64,000 nt of DNA. It comes from Diaporthe sp. PMI_573. Taxonomy: Eukaryota > Ascomycota > Sordariomycetes > Diaporthales > Diaporthaceae. Every line of letters begins with the position of its first letter. The stretch's first letter is position 1. The position numbers and the translations under genes are program-made. The stretch lies in the NCBI GenBank assembly GCA_021399435.1, contig JAJTUP010000096.1, forward strand, positions 62,001-126,000. Reading direction: 5' to 3'. Under the pieces are notes generated by a model. That model searched no databases. It had not been told where the DNA came from and saw only the letters and a list, made by a program, of their open reading frames with translations. Of this stretch, positions 54,454 through 64,000 are shown in pieces.

Positions 54454-55366
54454 TTATTCTTCGTTCAACCAACGGCTAAGCCGCCTTGGCTTCATTGATG
54501 CAGCTTGCAGGGCTTGTGTCCATTGATCGCTCTTAACATGTTGCAGATTCCAGGCACAGTATGCCTCGAGTCTCTCCATTCTATCGCCTTCAATGTCCCC
54601 TAGGTTCTTATCAAGGGTCGTCTCGGCTGCGTCGCAGTACTTGCTGTTGGCCAGGACGTGGGCCTTACAGCTGCGAAAATTGTCGGCGTCTTCTGCCTTC
54701 CTCTTGCGACTGTCATCCAGTACGTCCTTGAGGATTGTTGGAGGGATCTCAATATCAATCTCAACTTCCTCCTCTTTCTCTCCCTCCTTCATATTTCCTT
54801 TGATGTGATGGAAGATCTCTTTGAGGTGCCTTGGCAGCAACTTATGGTGGTTCCCTCTTTCGTCTGACCATCAGTGGGGTCCGTGCTTGCAGTACTTGCT
54901 TCTGCAACGACGGTGCTTGTAGACGCGGGTCCAGAGACCTGCATCAGCGGCTCTCTGAAGCTTTTGCGCCTCGGTAGCGCTCTGTCCCTTCTTCTTTCCC
55001 TTTAGCCGAAGACGAGTCGCCTGTGACTTCCTTAAAAACAAATTCTATGCCGAAAGTGATCCTCCTCTTTTTACTGAACAGGGTTCCGAGGCCTTCCATA
55101 TGGCTATCCAGCATATTCCAGTCGATATCCAACCCCTTGTAACGCTTCTTCAGACCGCGCTGACGACTTCGCTCGATAGAAATATCGATGTTTGTCTCTT
55201 CACAAACATACTTATCCCCAGGCCATCTATCCTCATCTTTCAATAGGGTTACAAGGCGTGGCTCGAAGGTGATTTTCCAAAGTCGCTTGGAGCCAGGACC
55301 AGATCGGGATCCGTGTCTGAACAAATCTGCCTCCCTCGGATCTTCTCTCGTTGGGATACCTTCCAC
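54454..55366 (-). pseudogene. Cys/Trp-motif fungal hypothetical, broken
   Basis: Reading the minus strand, RLVTLLKDEDRWPGDKYVC and ITFGIEFVFKEV come first. A frameshift near 54990 leads to LQRAADAGLWTRVYKHRRC. Then CRSKYCKHGPH meets a TGA at 54871-54873, and the same frame goes on as WSDERGNHHKLLPRHLKEIF. The C-x4-C...CW...GxHHKL pattern is typical of a large repetitive family of fungal proteins of unknown function; the TGA sits where the family has Cys. The C-terminal helix-rich block (ERLEAYCAWNLQHVKSDQW) is intact. Two lesions make it a pseudogene. The family is often found near transposons. Confidence 0.65.
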
Positions 55367-55485
55367 CTAAAATCATAGTGGGTGCACTCGGGGTTATCTT
55401 TATCATACAGTTTGGTGCTGTCCCTACTACAACTGAGCATACTTGGGCATTGTAGAGTAGAGGGAGCTCTACCCACTTCTCTACC

Positions 55486-55740
55486 CTACCCAGGTAGAAT
55501 CTGCGCTCTTCTGGGCACAATGGTCATCGACGAAGTCGGCGTCCATTCATTTTTCGAAAGATCTTCAATGTTCAATTTCATCTCAAGATTGCTCTGCGCT
55601 GCGACGAGCCTGCAATCGATCTCATTAAGGCCGTCGATGTGGTTCTCCTCCACCGTAGATATTCTTGAGTCCAATCGAGATATATTTTCAGCCGTTTCAT
55701 GCTCTTCCCGCTTCCCTCTCAGCTCGCTGACATTCTGAAG
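55486..55740 (-). other. Coiled-coil open frame, possibly 5' part of the neighbouring relic
   Basis: The minus strand reads VSELRGKREEHETAENISRL and continues helical to KNEWTP, then stops at 55486. It has no ATG start. It may belong to the pseudogene just downstream. Confidence 0.3.
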
Positions 55741-56739
55741 TGCGCCTGTCGCCTGGGTCGTCTTCCCAGTCCGTGCCTCACGTTTGTCACATGTTCAATA
55801 GGATTGTGCTAAACCAAAAGTATATGTAGTGCATTAAGCCAATTTTTAAACACATGTTGTTTTCTACATACAGTACTGAAAAGCATGGGACATTCTCATG
55901 CTCTAATTGCCTGATTTCAGATTCAAAAGTATCCACTGGTAAAAGCAAATACCAGTCAAGACACTGACATCGACAGCAAAACGAGGCAAGCAGCAGTCAG
56001 GAAGCCTCGTGGTGAGGCTGGCCGGGCAGCTCCTCCTCCCCTTCCTCTGTCCACCTCGTCTTCCTCTTCTGAGAGATCCTCAAGTATCTCATTGTTTGCC
56101 TTGATATACCGAGATGCTGGGAACATGGATGCAACAGCCGAGAATTCTCGACGTTGAGCAATCTACGTTCAGCAGTATGGCCTAGAGAAATTGAAATGGC
56201 TGGCATTGATAGGTGCTGACGGTCTTGGCAGGGCCCCCTGCATTTTGCTCCACCCCTCTTGTGTGTTTGTTCTTTTTTGTTGGGCGCTCGGGAAGGTAAA
56301 AAGGCATGTTTCAGCATGCCAGAACAGTGTAGCAGTTTCGTGAATTCCTTTTCTAGACTCGTCCACCGTGGCAATCTGTGTACGCCGACCCTGCCGCCTC
56401 TTGGGAAGAGGCATGTTTCATAATTGAGGGTATGTGTAAAGAAAGGTCGAATTATTGCCGTCTAACAATAAGCCCACAATAAGGGCCCGAGATGGAAAGC
56501 CGGGATGATAGAGTGAATTCAAGATTGCTTCTGAGTTCCTTATTTAAAGAAGTTGATATAAGATTCTCGCATATACACTTTCAATCTTGTGCAAACTCCA
56601 AATATTCTCAAAAGGTTTCAATAAATTTCTCATCGATTACCGTTGACAGGCTTGGGATCACAAATTAAAAGAAATAACGTCACAGCAAGGATCGTCCTTC
56701 GATAAACATTACCACGTGTTTTCTTCTCATCTGTCTACA
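55741..56739. other. Stretch without a supported gene
   Basis: About 1 kb. Minus-strand frames at 55997-56414 have no recognised motif. Confidence 0.4.
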
Positions 56740-56988
56740 ATGGGCTCCTGCTTGAGCCTCCTGTATTCCGATTCTGCTGTCGAAAAACAACTCCGAGCTC
56801 CCTCTACTATTAAACAAGCTCACCTTCATGCTCCAGCCTGTCTTAGTTCACATAATACCGCGCCTTCTACCGTGGTTTCATGCATAAATATGGCAGAAAC
56901 GGCAATTGAAGTCAATATGCACCGAATTACAGAGAGACCACGGCTTATCCATATTGACCGACTAGGGAACCATAGCATGCAACAATAG
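56740..56988 (+). CDS. Small protein with N-terminal acylation motif
   Basis: An ATG at 56740 starts MGSCLSLLYSDSAVEKQL, a classic MGxCxS sequence for N-myristoylation with neighbouring palmitoylation. The frame has 82 codons and no other motif. It may be a small membrane-attached protein or a first exon; no splice partner was found. Confidence 0.35.
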   Translation: MGSCLSLLYSDSAVEKQLRAPSTIKQAHLHAPACLSSHNTAPSTVVSCINMAETAIEVNMHRITERPRLIHIDRLGNHSMQQ

Positions 56989-57252
56989 TGCCGTAGGCGT
57001 GGATCTATGCCAGACAGTTGCCCACACCAAAAGATAAAACCCTGACATCACATAACGTCTCCCTGGATGTGAAATACATCGTACGCAAAGTTGACAGCAA
57101 GATAATCATTTGGCCCTCCGTGCATCATTTCTGCCTTCCACCACGTACTGTATTATGTTGTGTACTTTGAAGATCACTGCTGACAAGGGCAAGGGTTGAA
57201 GTTCCCACCCAAAAAAACCACACCTTGAAGTACTTTTTGGGTACTGTATTTT

Positions 57253-57555
57253 GTGGTGTATAAGAGGAAGAAGCTAGACGAGCGAGCACTCAAGTGCAAG
57301 CTCCACACTACAGATCAGCTTGGCCCGGGAGGCGACGAGTACCTTCCCCGCGACATCGATGAAAGCGGGGAGAAGAAGGTCACGCCCAACGGGCAGCTAC
57401 TAGGCGGCCACGAGTACCGCTGTCGAACATTTCTCGTCCCGAACCGAGGAGACAAGCTTTTCATGTTGGGGAGCGAGTGTGCGAAGTTTCTCGGATACCG
57501 CGACTCATACCTGCTTTTTAACAGAAACCCTTCTAAGGAAGCCAAAACACCGTAA
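57253..57555 (+). pseudogene. Rsc7/Swp82-like chromatin-remodeller fragment
   Basis: About 100 codons from a frame without an ATG (opens at a GTG). The core NGQLLGGHEYRCRTFLVPNR, then GDKLFMLGSECAKFLGYRDS and YLLFNRN, matches the conserved domain of the RSC/SWI-SNF subunits Rsc7 and Swp82. Intact proteins are far longer and continue after this block; here the frame ends within 10 codons (KEAKTP). No introns or flanking exons were found, so it is a short captured piece. Confidence 0.75.
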
Positions 57556-57859
57556 CGTGGTTCACCACCCAGCCGGACAGTTTCGCCAACTCTGCCAACT
57601 TTAGCCAACCCCAGCACCCACCCAGGGCAGAAAAGTCAATTGTATTTGGCACCAATTGGTGCCAACTGGTCTATATTCCTTATTTTTAATTGATCTGGTC
57701 AATTTAGAGTGGTTGGCGGGGCTGCAGTGCTAGTCTAAAGTTGCCGACTTTTGGTGGGAAAATCAGCTTCCCCACCAAAATGGAGCATTTCAGCCATATG
57801 AGATCAACCTTAATCTACACCAACCAGACCAACTAGTTTGGCGGTCCGCCGCGGACCGC
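57556..57859. other. Intergenic with palindromes
   Basis: About 300 bases. A perfect 20-bp palindrome (TTGGCACCAATTGGTGCCAA) lies at 57646-57665, and CGGTCCGCCGCGGACCG (imperfect palindrome) lies near 57843-57859. Confidence 0.6.
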
Positions 57860-58000
57860 TTAGAAGTGTACTGTTATACACTCAGAATCTGACTGACTAG
57901 ACTCTTCTACATCTTTCTCACAAGTTCTTGCATTATGCCCAGTCTCGCCGCAGTTGCCACATCGTCGTTTATGATGATGATGATGATATTGTTTAACGCC
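57860..58000 (-). mobile_element. Pogo-type transposase C-terminal zinc knuckle relic
   Basis: The minus strand reads KRRCGNCGETGHNARTCEKD, then EESSQSDSE, and stops at 57860. This C-x2-C-x4-H-x4-C knuckle with an acidic Ser tail is the usual C-terminus of fungal pogo/Fot1-like transposases. The catalytic core was not found upstream. A hairpin (arms CACGCCGC and GCGGCGTG) lies just upstream, near 58004-58023. The sequence 58024-58352 is otherwise empty. Confidence 0.6.
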
Positions 58001-58352
58001 GGGGTCACGCCGCGCAGCGGCGTGAGCAGACCTTGGTCTCAGAGGGTACAGGGCGTACCAAGCCAGGCAAAGAGCTTTGGATCTATATACAGTCCCTTCT
58101 TTTTATAGCCATCAGACCAACCCGTTTGGTAACTTACGTCCAGTGACGCTGGGCCCAAGCCGTTCCAAATCACCCGCCCGCCGCCAGTTGCAGGGTACGT
58201 AATACAAAAACTCCAATACCCATAGGGTTCACCATTATAATTATATAGCTGTCCTACAATCTCTCTAATCTACCCGTCCATAACGTCTCAATACCAATAA
58301 TTCCCAATAACTCAGCTGCAAAAGTTCCGGTCATCGTCCCCACACATCCAGG

Positions 58353-59897
58353 CTAGTACACCCCTGGCAAGATCCTCCACCTCACTGTCCTCTTATACTC
58401 GACCCAGTCGTCTCCGTACTTCTCCGCACATACCCTATCGTCCCTCCTCTCCCGGTGTACCAGCAGTAAGCCAAACCACGCCGAGTAAAAGTACGTCACC
58501 AGTATCCCCCAACCCGCCGCATCTCCTGGTACCGCCTGCCTGCCGTCCAGCATCGTCGCCGCTCCAGCTCCTGTGGCAGATCCGGCCGGGAGGATCATGC
58601 AGCCGGCTATGCCCGTGGGCAGACAGAACGGTAGGGACTGCAGCCAGTCACCCAGGTAGTTGATGTGGCGAGCGTGGCCCCACCAGCCACCCGTGAGAAG
58701 TCGCGGCCCACGCCTTGTCTCGATATACGGCATATTCTTGAAGGCCGGGTCGTCGGGGTTCTCGCGGAACAGAATCTTCTGGGAATTGCTGGCCCGGAAG
58801 ATGTACAGCCCGACGGCGAAGATGATGCCCACGGCTGTGAGGCCATACGGTCCCATATGCACCGGATATGTCGCCAGGTACCGGCACTGCGTCGAGTAAA
58901 GAAACGGCACCCACACGATATCCCCAAACGTTAGCATAAAGCCCAGCCCCTCCGTCTTAAAGTCCATCATCCCCACGATCCCATCCTCCGCATACTGCCC
59001 CTCCAGGACATAATACGCCTGCACCGCCACCAGGAATACCATACTGTCCGACAGGAACCCGTAGGTGCGGTACTGCTTGGCTGCAAAGGCCCCGTTCAGC
59101 AGCACCCACCCCGTCAGCCCCGGCCGTATCCCCAGCCACGTCTTAAGGTCGACTTCGCCGATCAGAGGGACGTGCATGCGAGGGTTAAGCTCTCGCCCGA
59201 TGAAAAAGTCGTAGATAAAGTTACCGGTCTGGCCGCCGCGCGCCAGCTCACGCAGTTGCGGGTTACCGGGCTTCACGGAGAAGCTACGGGCGTAGACGGC
59301 AACGGATATAAACAGAGCGAGGGTGAGGTTGGCGGTAAGGAGCTGCAAGTAATTTTCCACGATCCATTTCCAGAGGAAAAAGTTGGGTCCGTGAATGTAC
59401 GTGCCGATAACGCAGGCCACAAGCTGCACGACACTGGACAGGAAGGCTTCTCTGGTTAGAATCATTACATAACACCAGCATGACCAAGGTCTGGCAACTT
59501 ACCGTTAAACCTGTATCGCAGCGGCTTCCCCGACTCCCTTAACTTGGTCCCCAGTACCTCCTTCGCTGGCAGCAGGCGAAACAGCATCAGGCTGACCAGG
59601 TAGTAAGCCAGCACCCATCCTGTAACTGACCAGCTCGCAAAGCCCCGGATTCCGTCTTCTGGCCAGGGGATCTGCGGCTTGAGGCTGTCCCAGGTAAGCG
59701 AGCGGGGGCTCAGCAGGGCCGGGGCAGGACATCCGCTGATGTCGTTGCAGGCGAGAAAGAGGACGTTCATGAGGATTGGCAGACCGAAGATGATGCCAGC
59801 GGCCCCGAGGCTAGTGGGTGGTCAGCTGCTAGCACTTGAAGTTGCCTTGGGCCTCTTACGGGCCACCGAACTCATATTCGGCGTTTTTCACAGCCAT
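58353..59897 (-). CDS. ERG24: Delta14-sterol reductase (C-14 sterol reductase)
   Basis: Exons 59897-59860, 59810-59503 and 59449-58353 join in phase through introns of 49 and 53 bp, giving 480 residues, the usual length. It starts MAVKNAEYEFGGP. About eight to nine membrane spans are visible. Family signature 1 (GNFIYDFFIGRELNPR) lies at residues 191-206 and signature 2 (LLTGGWWGHARHINYLGDW) at 366-384. The C-terminus (WVEYKRTVRWRILPGVY) is that of sterol reductases of this family. The enzyme reduces the C14=C15 double bond left by CYP51, using NADPH, in the endoplasmic reticulum. It is the target of morpholine fungicides. It is divergent from the EBP gene 431 bp away. It may be a second copy beside a housekeeping ERG24; one window cannot tell. 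No damage is seen. Confidence 0.93.
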
Positions 59898-60328
59898 TGT
59901 CGTCCACTCGTGGTGAACCAATTCCGATATCACTTGCTTGCTGTCGAAGTCTTCCAAAGGCGGCTGTTGCTTAATTGTTCACTCTATCGTGGTAACAGTC
60001 GGACGACCTTTTTATCTCCGTGTAAATTTGAATGGCGTGACATTTTACCCTCGGAACTGGTTGTACCGGCACGGCAACTGACGCGGCTATGGGGCCAAGG
60101 CGGGAGATAAAAATGGCCCTAGAAATGACTAGCGCCAATCAAAAGATTAAAATGAAGGTGACCTGATCCGGCTCTGGGCATCCCGAAAACGCCAGCCCCA
60201 CTAGGGAGCGGCCCGAGACTCTGCGTTAGTGCCGCGTCCTGGCCTCCTTATTAACATTCTCTATTTTTTCACTGACGAACCCTTTCGAATCAGGACATCG
60301 ACACCTCTTCGTCCTAACGGTTGTAAAT
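59898..60328. promoter_or_regulatory. Shared intergenic promoter of the sterol gene pair
   Basis: The 431 bp between the divergent start codons must hold both promoters. CCAAT boxes lie at 59918-59922 and 60135-60139. A pyrimidine-rich stretch precedes the EBP ATG. No clear SREBP-type site (ATCACNCCAC) was found by eye. Confidence 0.55.
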
Positions 60329-61102
60329 ATGGCACTTTCTACCCCCCAAGCCAGCATGGCCGGCCACCCTTACTACCCTCCTGATCTGGTGCTGCCCGGC
60401 TTCATGCCGAACAAAATCACCGTGCCGATTCTCATCGCGGCCTTCGCCGGCGCCGTGGGCTTCGTCTTCTGGATCACCTCCGTCCTGGCACGTACAGTCC
60501 GGCCCTGCGTCAGCAAAGGCAGCTTATTCATTGCCATGTGGTTCATGCTCTGTGGCAGCATTCACCTGTTCTTCGAAGGTATTTCTGCCGTAACCGTTGG
60601 TTCCCAAACTGAATTCTTTTTAACGCCGCCTCGTTCATCAACACCAGGCTATTTTGCTTACCACAACGGCGATATGCCGGCGCGTATCGACCTCTTTGGG
60701 CAGCTGTGGAAGGAGTATGCCAAATCCGACCGCCGCTACTTGTCGCGCGACTCCTTCGTCGTATGCATGGAGACAGTGACGGCGGTTGCCTGGGGCCCCC
60801 TCTCCTTTGCGGTCGGCTGGCTCGTCATCAAGGACAGCCCCCTCCGTCACCCGCTACAGATAATCGTCAGCCTGGGCCAGTTGTACGGCGATGTCCTGTA
60901 TTACGCGACGTTCTTCTTCGACGAGTCAGTCTACGGCGCCGTCTATTGCAGGCCGGAGTCGTTCTATTTCTGGGCCTACTTCGTCATGCTTAATGGGTTC
61001 TGGGTCGTCATCCCTGGATGGCTCATCATCCAGAGCACCATCGAAAGCACCAAGGCATTCCGCTTCGCACAGGAGACTGTGAAGCAGGGGTCGCCGAACT
61101 AA
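60329..61102 (+). CDS. EBP-type sterol delta8-delta7 isomerase
   Basis: Exon 60329-60578 joins exon 60648-61102 after a 69-bp intron. The intron is a multiple of three without stops, so the unspliced frame is also open; splicing restores FFEGYF. The product is 234 residues with about five membrane spans, the size of EBP/EXPERA isomerases. The residues known to matter in EBP are all present: His79 and Glu83 (CGSIHLFFEGYF), Glu125 and Thr128 (CMETVTA), Asn199 and Trp202 (MLNGFW). EBP shifts the sterol C8=C9 double bond to C7=C8 at the endoplasmic reticulum. Fungi normally use the unrelated ERG2 for this step, so the gene may serve a side pathway. It is intact. Confidence 0.9.
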   Translation: MALSTPQASMAGHPYYPPDLVLPGFMPNKITVPILIAAFAGAVGFVFWITSVLARTVRPCVSKGSLFIAMWFMLCGSIHLFFEGISAVTVGSQTEFFLTPPRSSTPGYFAYHNGDMPARIDLFGQLWKEYAKSDRRYLSRDSFVVCMETVTAVAWGPLSFAVGWLVIKDSPLRHPLQIIVSLGQLYGDVLYYATFFFDESVYGAVYCRPESFYFWAYFVMLNGFWVVIPGWLIIQSTIESTKAFRFAQETVKQGSPN

Positions 61103-61657
61103 TTGCCAAATTCCCTCAATGAGCACTATCCAAGGCGGCTTTTCTATGTCATTGACCGCATGAGGATAGTTGAGCAGTGGCGATATCAAAATAAACTGTT
61201 ATGTGACGCCTGATATCGCTTCGAATGGAATAGATATGTACTCTACCGGTTCGCCGCGGACTCGCCGCTGTAACACGATCTTCCATGTCGTTCCCAAAAT
61301 TCAAGAAATTCAGGCCGAGGTACAAAGTTCAATGTACTACGGGGCAGTGGGACCATATCGCTAACTAAATTTGGCACCTTCTTGGCGAATTTTGGGGTTT
61401 TGCAACAGTCACCCCTATAGCCTGCCGTAGTTGTCCCCGCTCATCCCCCGCTCCCGCCTCGTCCCGATCCGGCATCGGTGAACCACCGAAAGTACAATTA
61501 CAATCCCATACCAGAAATTACAATGTGATTAACAGGCCGACGACTCCCTTCCTAGGCACCTGGAGAGACGGAACGTTTTCCTTACCCGTCGTTCCCTCGC
61601 CGAACCAAGCTACATCCGAAACAGGAGCCTCGTTGACGATTTCCAAGCCAACACAGC
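61103..61657. other. Intergenic, no gene seen
   Basis: About 550 bases with no supported feature. Confidence 0.5.
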
Positions 61658-61989
61658 ATGGCACAGATATTTGAGCACCGCAATGACCAGTGGGAACTAT
61701 CCACACCTTGGAAGCCCCAGGCGGTCATTTACGACAAGAAGCAAGAAAGTTCTTGAACGACATCGAATCAAATAGCGAAAATCGACGACTTTACCTGTTC
61801 CACGGACCTACCGGAACCGGCAAGACAATCTTCTCCAAGTACCTTGCATCGAAGCTTGGAAGGCCTATCTACAATGTCCTTCCTCCCGTCCGCGATGACG
61901 ACCTCTACAGTCAGTATGACTATTGCAAGGTTGGCAAGTGTCGAGACAGGATATCCGTGGGGGACGCACTGTTTGAAAACAAGACATAA
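61658..61989 (+). pseudogene. BCS1-like AAA ATPase fragment
   Basis: An ATG at 61658 (MAQIFEHRND) leads to KPQAVIYDKKQE, and after a one-base frameshift near 61745 to RKFLNDIES. Then comes the P-loop segment RRLYLFHGPTGTGKTIFSKY and LGRPIYNV, in the order of fungal BCS1-like ATPases. Walker B and the rest are absent. Canonical members have GPPGTGKT; here Thr replaces the second Pro. It is a truncated, frameshifted copy. Confidence 0.75.
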
Positions 61990-62612
61990 GCAGAAGTGGG
62001 GCGCTCCGGCGAGTTCTCGTCGGGCTAGAGTGGTGTCAGCATTGTAAGATCTGAGTAAGCATTTCCACCCCAAACAGTCGTCGAATCTGCAGGACGCCTA
62101 ACTTCCGACATGGCGTGTCTTTCAGTCAACTCGAACATCCCGTTATTTGAAGGCTATAGAGCCAGTCCTATCAAGGTGTTGTAGAGCTAATCTGCGTCAC
62201 CTTTGTTGCGCCGCCTTGGATGGTCGCAATGAGATTCAATTCTTCCCGAAAACTCTTCTCTACTGTCTCCTTCCTGTCGGAACCCATGTGCCTTCCCAGC
62301 TGGCTTATTATGCCATGTCAGTGTTGCTAATAATATAAACAATACAATATTGGCAATATGGACGCCCTCACAATATTATTGTATTGTCAAGGGGTGCATA
62401 CCGTATTGCCCCATATAACAGGGAGCCATATCGTATTTATTGCCAAGAAGCTAATATATTGGCAATATGACAACACATCTAATATATCCCACGTGATCCT
62501 GTCAAATCTCATCACCCCGAAAATCTCGTATCCCAGACCATGATTTCAGGCACTCTAATGCTTCGACTACATCACTCCCAAGTCGATTTCGACGATCTGT
62601 CACCTACACGGG
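61990..62612. other. Intergenic, AT-rich, with inverted repeats
   Basis: About 620 bases. A hairpin pairs ACAATACAATATTG (about 62340) with CAATATTATTGTATTGT (about 62380). TATTGGCAATATG occurs directly at about 62348 and 62456. This could be a small MITE-like insertion, but no clean ends were found. Confidence 0.4.
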
Positions 62613-64000
62613 TTCCTGTGGCTCGACGCCAACGTGGAGCTGCCCACTCTCTTGGACGATATGCAGCAGCAGCACAACGGGGCGTACGCGGAGCAGGTGT
62701 GCCGATACATCGACGCGCTGGTGAGTGAGGTAAGCGCTGCCTATACACTGCAGAGGGAAGGGCCGCTGATCGCAGGTAGTGCTGCGACGAACGGGAGGCA
62801 CGACAGTACCGACGGTGGGATAGTGTCTTCGGTGATATAAGCGATATCGTGAACGACGCTGACAGGCTGGCCAATGTGTTCGAGAACGAGGCCAACTGGG
62901 TCGCACATCGCTGCCAGCTGCACAGCTGCGGCGCTACATGTGTTAAGTATAGCTTCAAGGAAAAGGACCAGACAAGAAAGAAGCATCCATGTCGCTTCAA
63001 AGCCCCATGGGCTCTGCGAGAAAAGACCGAATTCACACCAGATGGCCTGCTCCACATCAAACGCAACCACAGCCGAATTAACAACTATAACAAGGCCCTG
63101 GCCGTTGCGTTGCACCACAACCACGACGTTCGACTCCTCGTAACGAACGCGGCGAGCCTAGCCATGTGCTATTACGCCAGTAACTACGCGACGAAGCTTG
63201 ATACGCCGTTATGGAAACGAGCGGCGCTCATGAAGACCGTGAGAGAAGGGATGTCCGCGGACGTCGGCGGCCAAGAGCAGATGGGGCACGAGGAGGGCGG
63301 AACCCAGAGGGCCGCGCAGGTAAACAATAAAGCTAGGCAGTTTCTCGCTCGAACGGCAAACCAGATCTTCACCAGCAGGGAGCTATCAGCCGTGGAAGTG
63401 TGTAGCAGGCTCCTAGGCCATCCGAACCACTACTCCAGCGTGGAGAGATGGCAGAACATCCACCTTAACACACTATACTGGGCAGTCTTCAGGAGGTGGC
63501 CGGGTCTGCAGGCAGCCGCTGGCTCGGAGATCCGGCTGCGGGAGGCCCCAGAGACGATCAGCATAGCGCAGTCTGGTGTACGGCTTCCACTGCTGGAGGC
63601 GTACGTCTGTCGTGGGCCTCTGTTACAGGACCTCTGCTTCTACGACTATGCCACTATGATCCAGGTGCGGAGGGTCGGGAAGTGGACCAATTTAGACAAG
63701 CTACAGTATTTCCCATTTGGCCAAGACCTTGTCGACCGAGAGAGATGGACCCAAGAGCTCCTGAAGGGGGGTGAGCAATACGTGCCGGTCCTCACCGGCC
63801 CATTCAACCACGACCTGGATAAGCTAAATCCAGGATATTATCAACGGTAAGGGTGGAGGACAGAGAAGCCATCGCCAAGAGCTAACGGCATACAGGACCC
63901 CGGTGCTCCTCTTAGCACTGTTTGTACCCTGGCAACGCTTCACCCGTCGGGACAAGCTCAATGGCCATCGCTATGCCTCGGACGATTTCCCCTCAGCTAA
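62613..64000 (+). mobile_element. Helitron Rep/helicase gene, runs off the right edge
   Basis: Coding sequence opens at about 62613 (FLWLDANVELPTLLDD). It splices in phase through introns 62730-62779 and 63847-63895 and is still open at 64000. Conserved Helitron blocks are CQLHSCGATCVKY, PCRFKAPWALREKTEF, HIKRNHSRINNYNKALAVA, NHDVRLLVTNA, YYASNYATKLD and LLLALFVPWQRF. These lie between the Rep nuclease and the PIF1-like helicase of fungal Helitrons. The Rep HUH motif and everything before it are missing on the left. The helicase domain proper would lie beyond the window. Within the visible part there is no stop, so the loss of the 5' part may be recent. Helitrons move by rolling-circle replication and often pick up gene pieces. 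Confidence 0.85.

Noticed and set aside
58607..58934. Short frames overlapping ERG24
   Set aside because: They are shadows of the GC-rich ERG24 exon in other frames.
1..64000. tRNA or rRNA genes
   Set aside because: No sequence with A and B box spacing and a foldable cloverleaf, and no rRNA-like stretch, was recognised by eye; a tRNA scan would settle it.

Overview
The window is nuclear DNA of a filamentous ascomycete (Pezizomycotina). Evidence: short GT-AG introns of about 47-121 bp, a HET domain, fungal-only families (DUF7703-type 7-TM protein, DUF6594 protein, UNC-93-like transporter), non-reducing and reducing polyketide synthase pieces, and fungal Gypsy, Copia, hAT, pogo-like and Helitron elements. 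No bacterial-type operon, tRNA, rRNA or CRISPR array was seen. It looks like a gene-poor accessory or subtelomere-like region: about a dozen intact genes lie among transposons and truncated copies of host genes.

Layout. 0-5 kb: Gypsy pol relic, a small intact gene (2292-2972), and a truncated UNC-93 transporter abutting a casein kinase 1 C-lobe. 6-16 kb: DUF7703 membrane protein, DUF6594 protein, broken carboxylesterase, an unrecognised two-exon gene, and a three-exon C2H2 zinc-finger gene. 16-24 kb: a GTGCAAAAG minisatellite, BAH and HET domain relics, a small Arg-rich protein, then a Copia element whose LTR cuts an open frame. 24.9-28.2 kb: a full-length hAT transposon with matched terminal inverted repeats and an uninterrupted transposase. 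28-36 kb: relics of sterol glucosyltransferase, a NACHT-type NTPase, an AAA ATPase, hAT and Argonaute. 36-47 kb: a 746-residue coiled-coil protein gene, a PKS acyltransferase fragment, a two-domain fasciclin gene with a GPI-type tail, and a 608-residue membrane protein. 48-56 kb: an internally deleted hAT, a PKS ketoreductase fragment, a two-exon hypothetical gene, an HNH-nuclease-like protein and a Cys-rich pseudogene. 57-61 kb: an Rsc7-like fragment, a pogo-type zinc knuckle, then a divergent pair of intact sterol genes, ERG24 (C-14 sterol reductase) and an EBP-type sterol delta8-delta7 isomerase. 61.6-64 kb: a BCS1-like AAA fragment and a Helitron helicase running off the right edge.

How the genes work together. 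Only the ERG24/EBP pair makes a clear functional unit: the two enzymes act on consecutive types of sterol-nucleus chemistry and share a 431-bp intergenic promoter. Otherwise the window reads as a graveyard of host gene pieces assembled around mobile elements. Several genes (zinc finger, fasciclin, ERG24, EBP, DUF6594, 36.8-kb gene) were reconstructed here from exons by reading frame and splice-site phase. All family assignments come from reading motifs by eye; no database search was run.
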